Origin: Candidatus Fermentibacterota bacterium
GTDB taxonomy: Bacteria > JAFGKV01
NCBI GenBank assembly: GCA_016928395.1
Contig: JAFGKV010000019.1
Span: 1 to 30,608, forward strand
Length of the DNA: 30,608 nt
Reading direction: 5' to 3'
This document shows, piece by piece, positions 17,342 through 24,900 of this stretch. Within the stretch, counting starts at the first letter, position 1. Each line of letters opens with the position of its first letter. The notes under the pieces were generated by a model. It saw nothing but the letters and a program-made list of their open reading frames with translations. It did not search any database and was not told where the DNA came from. The position numbers and the translations under genes are program-made.

Positions 17342-18943
17342 ATGGTCGCACGAAACGTTCGCTCCGGTTCCACCATCGTCGCGCTCTCAGTGCTTCTTCT
17401 CCTTATCATCGCGGTCGTCAACCTGATCGCCGACAGGGTCTTCACTCGCCTTGATCTCACAGAGAACAGGGAATACACGATCAGCAGCTCGACGAAGAAG
17501 CTGCTTAGGAACCTCGACGATGTTGTCAACATCAAGGTCTACTTCTCCAAAGACCTTCCCTCCTACATGGCAAGCCTCCCCAAGAGCGTGCGGGATCTGA
17601 CGGACGAGTTCTCCGCCTTCGGCCGGGGGAAGGTTCGGGTGCAGTGGGAAGACCCCGATGCCTCCCCTGAACAGGCAAACAAACTTCGCTCCATGGGAAT
17701 CCCTCAGGTACAGCTTGACGTGATTCAGAAAGACAAGCGTGAAGTTGCCAATGTCTACCTCGGCATGGCGGTGCTCTACGAGGATCGCCACGAAGTGCTG
17801 CCCGTGGTGCAAGGTCCATGGGGTCTAGAGTATGAGCTGGTCGCGGCGATCCTGAAGGTCACGCGAACGGAGAACCCCAAGGTCGGCATTGTCTCCCGCT
17901 ACGGCCAGCAGGATCTGGATGCCCGCTACTCGGAGATGCTGCGAGCGCTCAGAAAGCAGTACGATGTGGAGGTGCTCGATCTCGAGGGCGGTGCTAAGGC
18001 GATTGCCGACGACCTCACCACGCTTGTTCTTCTGGGGCCGAAAGACCTGTCGGATCTCGAGAAGTACCGCATCGACCAGTTCATCATGCGCGGAGGCAAG
18101 ATCCTGGCCATGCTTGATGCTCTGGAGTTGGAGGGTGGTGTGCTGCAGGGTTCGCGCATGTCCTCGGGCATGGAGGACATGGTGGCCCGGTACGGGATCA
18201 GATGTAACAACGACCTGGTGGTTGACCCGGTGTCGGCCACGGCTTCGTTCGCCAGCGGCTTCTTCCGCTTCATGTCCAACTACTATCTCTGGCCCAAGGT
18301 CATCCAGCAGGGGTTCAACCGCGAGCACCCTGTCATCAGCAAGCTGGAATCCATGTCGCTGCCGTGGACGCGGTCATTCGAGGCCGTGAGCAATCCTCCG
18401 GATTCGGTGGAGGTCACGCTTCTCGCCAGTTCTTCGGCCAATAGCTGGACCACCACCGATTTCACCAATCTGAATCCCCAACAGCAGTGGAATCCGAAAC
18501 CAGAGGATCTCCGGCCTCGGGGGCTCGCCTACGCGGTGACCGGCGTCATCCCCAGCTTCTTTGCTGGCCGGCCTGTCCCTGCGCCGGCCGACAGTGGCGC
18601 GGCGCCCGTTGACGATGCAGAGCGAAGGGACTCCAGCCTGCCCACGCAGATCATCGTTTTAGGTTCGACATACTTCTGCATCGACCAGCAGTTGCCGGGC
18701 AACATGACGTTCTTGCTCAACTCGGTTGACTGGATGTCACTGGGTGATGAACTGATCGGTATCAGGAGTCGTCAATCCACCGACCGGCCGCTGAAGGCCG
18801 TCTCGGAAGGCACCAAGCGCCTGGTCCGCATTCTGGGCATCGCGCTTGTCCCGGTGCTCATCGTGATTGTGGGGTTTGCGCGGTGGCTGGCGGGGAGCCG
18901 TGTCCGGAAGCTGGCTGAGACCGAGACAGGGGGAGTGCAATGA
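17342..18943 (+). CDS. GldG-like ABC-associated protein (ABC_transp_aux domain)
   Basis: This gene encodes 533 residues. An N-terminal membrane helix (about 11-33, STIVALSVLLLLIIAVVNLIAD) is followed by the conserved RLDLTENREYTISSSTKKLL and VNIKVYFSKDLP segments, then a large extracytoplasmic domain of the ABC_transp_aux/DUF4350 type (about 45-470) with a glutaminase-like fold pattern (LVLLGPKDLSDLEKYRIDQFIMRGGKILAML). A second helix (about 490-515, ILGIALVPVLIVIVGFARWLAG) precedes a short basic cytoplasmic tail. GldG proteins go with GldA/GldF in one ABC complex first linked to gliding in Bacteroidetes; homologues occur in many non-gliding bacteria. It overlaps the following DUF4340 gene by ATGA at 18940-18943. 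Confidence 0.9.
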   Translation: MVARNVRSGSTIVALSVLLLLIIAVVNLIADRVFTRLDLTENREYTISSSTKKLLRNLDDVVNIKVYFSKDLPSYMASLPKSVRDLTDEFSAFGRGKVRVQWEDPDASPEQANKLRSMGIPQVQLDVIQKDKREVANVYLGMAVLYEDRHEVLPVVQGPWGLEYELVAAILKVTRTENPKVGIVSRYGQQDLDARYSEMLRALRKQYDVEVLDLEGGAKAIADDLTTLVLLGPKDLSDLEKYRIDQFIMRGGKILAMLDALELEGGVLQGSRMSSGMEDMVARYGIRCNNDLVVDPVSATASFASGFFRFMSNYYLWPKVIQQGFNREHPVISKLESMSLPWTRSFEAVSNPPDSVEVTLLASSSANSWTTTDFTNLNPQQQWNPKPEDLRPRGLAYAVTGVIPSFFAGRPVPAPADSGAAPVDDAERRDSSLPTQIIVLGSTYFCIDQQLPGNMTFLLNSVDWMSLGDELIGIRSRQSTDRPLKAVSEGTKRLVRILGIALVPVLIVIVGFARWLAGSRVRKLAETETGGVQ

Positions 18944-19944
18944 AAAGCAAGGAATTCACCGTTCTGATCGCTACGTTGGCTGTGCTGGTAATCCTCCTCT
19001 TGTTGTTCGCGAATCCGTTCAAGCAGCCGGGCGCACACACGACCAAAGGAGCGCCGCTCTTCCCTGCGCTCTTGGCCAAGGAGCCTGCCCGGATCGAGGT
19101 GGACGGTGCCAACGATGTGGCCGTATGGAAGCACGACGACGAGTGGCTCGTTGCGGGAGACACCGAGGAAGAGGTATTTCCCGCCGACACTGCCGGAGTG
19201 TACCGGGCGATTCGGGCCGCCCAGGCAGCACTCACCAAGGACCTGGTCTCGGATAACCCGGAGAAACAGGCCCTGTTCGAAGTGGATTCATCCGGTGCCA
19301 TGGTAAGGATTCTGGCTTCAGACAGCACCGTTCTGGCCGATTTCGTCATCGGAAAGAGCGGCAGTGACTATGCGACCAACTATGTGCGACCGCAGGGCCG
19401 TAATGGCGTCTATCTCGTGGGAGACCGCATCAAGAGCCAATTTGACCGTGCGGGCCGCGGGCTCCGCGACATGTTTCTCTTTAAGATGCCCAAAGAGGAT
19501 ATCGCGCGGATCGATCTTACCCACGCTGATACCCTCATTTCCCTGCAGGCCGGCGAAAACGGCAACTGGGAAATGGTGGCGCCCCGCCAGGGGATGGTGA
19601 AGAAAGACCTGGCCGTACGCATCGTGAACACGCTGGCCAACTTCCGAGCCGACGATGTTGTTGGCAGAGAGAGCAATGACAAGGGGTTTGAAAGCCCCTT
19701 CATCCGGGTTGGCGTCGTGGTGAGGGACGGCACTGATCACACGATCCTCGTTGGGGACACCACCGCCGTAGAGGGACGGCGATTTGCGCGCGTGGAAGGC
19801 CGGGCATGGGTCTATGAGATCGGCGCATACCGTATCGAGACTCTGACGAAGCCTGTGGACGAGATGCTGGAACCGCCTCCGGATCCGAGCGATTCGCTGG
19901 CTGTTTCGGAACCCGCCTCGTTTCCCATGACCCTGCCTGACTGA
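18940..19944 (+). CDS. DUF4340 domain-containing envelope protein
   Basis: This gene encodes 334 residues. It has an N-terminal signal anchor (about 5-26, FTVLIATLAVLVILLLLFANPF), then a beta-rich region with DUF4340 features: PALLAKEPARIEVDGAND, VWKHDDEWLVAG, a LADFVIGKSGSDYATNYVRPQG segment and a second copy-like half (IARIDLTHADTLISLQAGENGNWEM). A Pro/Ser-rich tail ends the protein. DUF4340 proteins are regularly encoded right after GldG-like genes and are thought to work in the periplasm with them. It is the last gene of the operon and is followed by a strong hairpin. Confidence 0.9.
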   Translation: MKSKEFTVLIATLAVLVILLLLFANPFKQPGAHTTKGAPLFPALLAKEPARIEVDGANDVAVWKHDDEWLVAGDTEEEVFPADTAGVYRAIRAAQAALTKDLVSDNPEKQALFEVDSSGAMVRILASDSTVLADFVIGKSGSDYATNYVRPQGRNGVYLVGDRIKSQFDRAGRGLRDMFLFKMPKEDIARIDLTHADTLISLQAGENGNWEMVAPRQGMVKKDLAVRIVNTLANFRADDVVGRESNDKGFESPFIRVGVVVRDGTDHTILVGDTTAVEGRRFARVEGRAWVYEIGAYRIETLTKPVDEMLEPPPDPSDSLAVSEPASFPMTLPD

Positions 19945-19968
19945 TCGTCGGTCGATTCAGTTAGTCTT

Positions 19969-20001
19969 AGAGCCCCCGGAGGTGCCGCCTCCGGGGGCTC
20001 T
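19969..20001 (+). terminator. Strong hairpin ending the ABC operon
   Basis: AGAGCCCCCGGAGG (19969-19982) and CCTCCGGGGGCTCT (19988-20001) make a perfect 14-bp stem with a 5-base loop, 24 bases after the DUF4340 stop. The following sequence GTGTTCC is only weakly T-rich. The perfect stem may stop transcription from both sides. Confidence 0.8.
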
Positions 20002-20074
20002 GTGTTCCGGCTCCTCACCGTGCCCGCAGTCTTGGCCTCCGCGACTGCGCCCTGGCGGACATCAGCCATCATGA

Positions 20075-20473
20075 TCACCAGAGCGAGCGAGCTCCCGGAT
20101 AGGCGAGAATTCGTCTGTCGGAAGTGAGGATGGTCGCGTTCTCGTCTTGAGCCGTCGCCACGATGATCCAGTCGGCAGGATCATCATGAAAGGGTGCGGG
20201 AAGCACCGTTGCATGGTAGGCGATCCGGGGCGTCAGCGGAACGAGGCGGAGCTTGGCCATCTCCAGAGCGATACGCATCCATTCCTCAGGCTCACACGAG
20301 ATGACAAGTCGCTTCTTCTCGAGGAGTTTGAAGAACTACCAGGGTGAGATCGCGGAAAGGAGGAGTTCCGAGTACTCCGCCGGGTTCCCGATCAAGGACC
20401 TCACGCGATGGCTGAGACTCTGCGGCCGCTGATTCCACCAGATCCACACGTGCGTATCCATGAGGTAGGTCAC
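20075..20473 (-). pseudogene. vapC: VapC-type PIN toxin, inactivated by amber codon at the catalytic Glu
   Basis: Read through, this frame gives a 132-residue PIN protein. GTG at 20473 overlaps the antitoxin stop (GTGA), the usual coupling. It begins with VTYLMDTHVWIWW (first catalytic Asp), reaches LLLSAISPW and then hits TAG at 20338-20336, continuing in the same frame with FFKLLEKKRLVIS and later HDDPADWIIVATA and ILTSDRRILAY. In VapC proteins of this type the block reads SAISxWE, and that Glu is one of the metal-binding acids; a single change GAG to TAG explains the stop. The usual Arg in DPADR is also Trp here. The product would be cut after about 45 residues. An internal ATG at 20278 opens only the C-terminal half. 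A sequencing error is possible but would have to hit exactly this codon. Confidence 0.85.
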
Positions 20474-20703
20474 TGGGCAGCCTCCCAACTGCCTGGTCCC
20501 AGCGGCGTCACGATATCGATCTCCCTGACCAAGGCATCCGCCAGCCTCCCCGGGACAGGGTACCCCGTGTCGCCGGCATAGGGAACGACTCGGGCTATCG
20601 GCTTGCGCCGCTTCGTGATGACAAGCTCTTCACGGGTCTCGGCGACCTCCTCGATGACCCGCAGAGCGTGAGTCCTAAACTTGCTGATCGCCATGGTCTT
20701 CAC
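20470..20703 (-). CDS. Phd/YefM-family antitoxin
   Basis: This gene encodes 77 residues. GTG at 20703 is preceded by AGGAGG with five bases spacing; a second in-frame ATG three codons later is an alternative. The N-terminal half (MAISKFRTHALRVIEEVAETREELVITKRRKPIARVVPY) is a Phd/YefM fold that binds operator DNA. The C-terminal segment (about 50-77) would wrap the PIN toxin. The gene overlaps the toxin gene by GTGA. Its ribosome-binding site lies in sequence that on the other strand codes for an FG-GAP repeat. The antitoxin looks intact although its toxin is broken, so it may act only as a DNA-binding protein or protect against related toxins. Confidence 0.85.
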   Translation of the reverse strand: MKTMAISKFRTHALRVIEEVAETREELVITKRRKPIARVVPYAGDTGYPVPGRLADALVREIDIVTPLGPGSWEAAQ

Positions 20704-20704
20704 C

Positions 20705-21352
20705 GCTGCCTCCTGGATGGCCTCGGGGGAGGCGGCCAGCGACTACTTTGGCCTTTCGGTGGCGACGGCGGGGGACGTAGATGGAGACGGCTACTCGGAC
20801 GTGGTGGTCGGAGCCTACGGGAACGCGAGTAATACCGGGAGGGCATACCTGTACGGCGGCAATGACGGTGACGACCTGGGTGTGCTCCCCCGCCAGTGGA
20901 GGATCGACCTACTCACCCCAGTGGTCCCGGCCCTGAAGACCGGGTCGCAGACCGAGGCGAGCTAGGGGCTTCTGGCCAGGACGTTCTTTGGACGCAGCGA
21001 TGTCAGGGCTCAGTTCGAGGTCAAGCCTCTGGGCACGCCCTTTGACGGGACGGGCCTGGTGACCACTGACTGGGCCGACGCAGGCACCGCGGATGCCGCA
21101 GTGAGCCAGGTTGTCGGAGGGCTGAGCAACGGCACTATGTACGCGTGGCGGGCGTGGGTCGGATACCGCATGAGCGACTGCGCGCCGCAGCCGCCTGGCC
21201 GTTGGATCTATCAGCCGTACAAGGGCGGGCTGGGCGAGGCTGACTTCCAGGTCGGGGGCTACGACCCGCCTGGTGCGCCAACGCTGCACATCACGACGCT
21301 GAGCCCGAGGGGGGACGGTCTCTTGACGGTACCCGGTAATACGCGTGGTTGA
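20705..21352 (+). pseudogene. 3' remnant of an FG-GAP repeat protein
   Basis: One plus-strand frame shows an FG-GAP (integrin-alpha-like) repeat: SDYFGLSVATAGDVDGDGYSDVVVGAYG followed by GRAYLYGG, with the calcium-binding DVDGDGYSD loop. It then runs into a C-terminal module (GNDGDDLGVLPRQWRIDLL). TAG at 20963-20965 interrupts it, and the same frame continues with LLARTFFGRSDVRAQFEVKPLGTPFDGTG and SQVVGGLSNGTMYAWRAWVGY, giving one coherent protein tail. There is no start codon with a ribosome-binding site and no signal peptide; the 5' portion with earlier repeats is missing and its place is taken by the toxin-antitoxin pair. Such proteins are normally secreted beta-propellers. It is probably not expressed. 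Confidence 0.75.
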
Positions 21353-21415
21353 GCCCCGCGAGGACTCGTGGCGGCCGAGAATAGTACGTCATCGATGATG
21401 GAAGGGAGTCGCATC

Positions 21416-21892
21416 ATGTCGATCCAGCTTCATGTGCGCGTCCTCACATTGCTGGAGCAGAATGAACTGGCCATGGCGGAGCTTTACCGGCAGTGCGCCA
21501 CGCACGTCGTGGAACACGCCGGATTCTGGAATGACTTGGTCACTGAGGAACAAACTCACGCACTTATGTTCCAGGTGATGCGGTCGCTGGTGGAAGAGGG
21601 GGACATCGACTTGAGTCACCGCGAATCCTGGGAAAATGTGGCGGCAATGGCGGAGGCCGTAAAGAGGGAGATCGATGCCATCAAGGGACAGACGCTCTCT
21701 GCGTTGGAAGCGCTCAGATTCGCTGACGCCATGGAGCAGAACTTCACCGAGAGCAGAGCGTTCCTCGTGTATCCCAATGATCCTCCGGAGCTGGTGAGAC
21801 TGCTGTCGTCAGTCGCGAATGACAGCAGACGCCACGCGGACAGGATCCGCGAGCTGGCGTTGCGCATCGAGGAGGAGTCGGCCATCGGCTGA
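21416..21892 (+). CDS. Ferritin-like (rubrerythrin-type) four-helix protein
   Basis: This gene encodes 158 residues. ATG at 21416 has GGGAG seven bases upstream; earlier in-frame starts lack this. The all-helical sequence fits the ferritin-like four-helix bundle: helix 1 with EQNELAMAELYRQCA (Glu17), helix 2 with EEQTH (Glu45, His48), helix 3 with AMEQNFTES (Glu107) and helix 4 with DSRRHADRI (His140). These are the usual diiron ligand places, but the Glu of the second ExxH is Ser137, with Asp136 beside it, so iron binding may be altered or lost. No rubredoxin-like Cys domain is present. It is a single gene between the FG-GAP remnant and the convergent tamB gene. It may handle iron or oxidative stress. 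Confidence 0.7.
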   Translation: MSIQLHVRVLTLLEQNELAMAELYRQCATHVVEHAGFWNDLVTEEQTHALMFQVMRSLVEEGDIDLSHRESWENVAAMAEAVKREIDAIKGQTLSALEALRFADAMEQNFTESRAFLVYPNDPPELVRLLSSVANDSRRHADRIRELALRIEEESAIG

Positions 21893-21966
21893 AGGGATCT
21901 CGTCTCCTTCGCCGCAGGGCATTCGGTTTCCCGAGTCTCATGGCATTGCCTACGACGAGGCGGCTC

Positions 21967-24900
21967 TCAGTAGTCTTTCGTGAGAGAGATCTCCACCGAG
22001 GAATCTCCGCTGTCGCCGACCCAGGTCTTCAGGCGGAGGATCTCCGATATCAGGTACTCCAAAGTGAGGTAGGTAGGGCTGTCGCCCGATAGGTCGCGCT
22101 CGTAGCCGACCAGCAAGCGAGGACTGAGGTACTTGCCCACGGTCAATGCATCGGCCGAGCCCGAAGCCTGCCCTTCACCGAACTTCACCAGATCCAGACC
22201 CAGGGTCTTCGACACCATCGCCTGCAGTTCGCCGACTCCCCGCAGCGAGGCGATCTGGGTGAGCCGCTCCCGGATGAGATCGACCTGGCCGCTGCTGAGC
22301 TGGTCTGTGGGGCGGCCCAGAATGAGATACGAGACAATCTCGGCTTCCGGCAATTCCGGCTCTGAACTGAGTTCGATCTCCGGCTCGCTCAGGGTCCCGC
22401 TCATGGCGATCTGGAAGGTGGCATCGGCGACCCTTGACCGAACGAGAATGTCCAGCACAGGATCAGGGGGATGCTTGCCGTAGAAGACCAAAGAGCCGCG
22501 CTCCAGCGTGAAGGTTCTCCCCAGGTAGTCCAGGCGACCCTGCACGGTTCTGAGAGTGCCGGTGATCACCGGGGCCGTGGTGTAGGCAAGACGGAGTTCC
22601 CCCGCAACCTCGATATTCAGGCCCTGCCCCCGGACCCAGAGACCACCCGGTACCGACAGCTCGATATCCACATCGGGTTCAATTACTGGGGGAGGCGACC
22701 CCGATACGCCTCGACCCTTGGGCGCCCTGTGGGCGTACTGAGGCGCCGAGCCGAATGGGGCAGAGGGAAGAGACCACAACATGGCCTCTCCTTCGACATC
22801 GTGCACGACTCGCGGCGCCTCAGGGAGCATGATGACGCCGTTGAGCACCGAAACCTCACCCCTGGCCGACGGCTTCGCCAGGGATCCTCCGATGATCAGG
22901 TCTATGTCTGCGGTGACTCTTGAACCGTTGGGCAGGCTCACCTCGGCCTGTCGGGCTGTGACAGATCCCTTCAACGCCGGGAGGGCGGCAGGACCGCTGA
23001 GTTGGAGATCGACGGCACAGGTGCCTTTCAGTTTCGTTCTGTCGGGAAGGTAGCCATCGCTCATGTTCAGGGGAAACCGGGGTGCGCGAAGGGTCAGATT
23101 CACCTCGCTGGTGTCAGGCCAGAGGATGTAGGGTGCGGCCACAGAGTGATGGAGGGCTGTCTGGCCTGTTGCCGTCACGAGCGTGTCCCGGCCGGCAACG
23201 GCCAAAAGCATGACGTCGACGGATCCGACCGTCCATGCGGCCCGCCCCACCACGCGGTCTGCCTCGGTGCCGAGTGAGTTTGGCGTGAGACTGCCTCGGA
23301 GGATCAGCTTTCGCGCCGGCTCTTTCTTGTGGCCGGGAAGCGAGAGAAGGCCGTCAAGCTCGCCCCGCGGGGCAGCCATCGTACCGCCCACCACCATGGT
23401 GCCGTGGAACACCGCGGGGGGGCCGGCGGCGAGGGAGCCTCCCAAGGGGATCACGAGGCTCTCGGCAGCGACCTCGGCATGAATCGGCCCATCAGCCCAG
23501 AGAATTGCCACAGGCCACAGGGCGATGCGCAAAGGTGCGGTCATGACGCCGGTGAGGGCGACTCTACCGGATGAGTCGCTGACGGACAGATTGGCCGCGA
23601 TGCCTTCGCGCCCGGCGTGGGCGACTCCCCATGCCGTGGTGGCGCCCGCGGGCAGCGTCATATCCGAGACCCGCCAGGTAGCCACCAACGTGTCGACCCC
23701 CACGCCCTGGAGCCGTGCCTCGATCTTTGCTCCCTGAAGTTCGGGCGGTATGGGGAGGGTATGCGCGTCGGGGGGGAGACGGGCGCTTAACTGGGCAGCG
23801 AAGTCCGATCCATCAGGCGAGAGGGTGCCGTCGGCGCGGAGTGAACCAAATTCACCGGTCATGGAGAGGCCATCGATGCGCAGGCGCGTATGCACAGGGT
23901 CGTAGGAGACGGTGAACGGTGCAGAGGCTTCCAGGGCCTCTCCCTTGTGCCACAAGCCCAGGGAATCGACCTGTATGCGCAGGATCTCGTCTAGCACGGG
24001 AACGGTTAGCCGGGTCATGGCCCCCATGCCGTCTCCCTCCGCTCTCAGGGTCAGCGTGCCGGGCAGCGGCGCTGGGCCACCATCGGCTGCGTAGTGCGCG
24101 CGTATGTCGGTCAGTTCGAGGGCCATGCCCTGCAGGCCCTGGGGCGCTCTGAGGGCCACCTCCAGCCCGCCGGGCCACCATGATGCCTCAGCTTCCACCG
24201 AAGGCGCCACAATGCCCCCGGCACCGACAGATCCAAAGGTCGTCGCATGGAGCTTCCAGTCACCTTCATCGAATTCATACCGTGCGCGGGCCGTGAGCCC
24301 GCCGTCGAAATCTGGTGGCAGAGACGGAAGCACACCGCGGAGCGCCGCGAGATGGTCGAACGAGGCGGACAGTTCCGCTCTGCTCTGTGATGGGCCCACT
24401 GTGCCGGAACCGCCCATGCGGCCAAGGAAGAAGGCAACGTCAACCGTATCCACGGTGACCAGATGCCCGTCCACACAAAACTGCGCCACAGCGCTGTCGA
24501 TCCATCCGGCAGCAGCCAGCCGGGCATGGCCGGCGATCCGGGACAGCGAGTCAACGAGAGCGGAGAATTCACCCTCAATGGGGCCCAGATCCGCGAGGCG
24601 GGCCTCAGGCCCAAACGCGGCGCACTGTGCGGGGCCGGGCAGGCGCATGGTCCCGTGGATGCGGTGTACAACCGGTCTATCAGGCGCGAAGTCGGCCTGG
24701 ATTTCGATGAAGAAGGGAGCCCCCTCCTTCCACGCGGCAGCCACCCGCACTGCATCGTGGGGCTTAGAGCCCGCTGCGACAATCGCAGGCAGGCGCGGCC
24801 ATTCCGCCCGAGCTTTGAGGGAGTTTTCGGTTCCGGGGCCAATCGAGCCGGCAAGGGCGATGTTCCCCTCGTCACCGACCAGCCTCACGCCGGCAAGATG

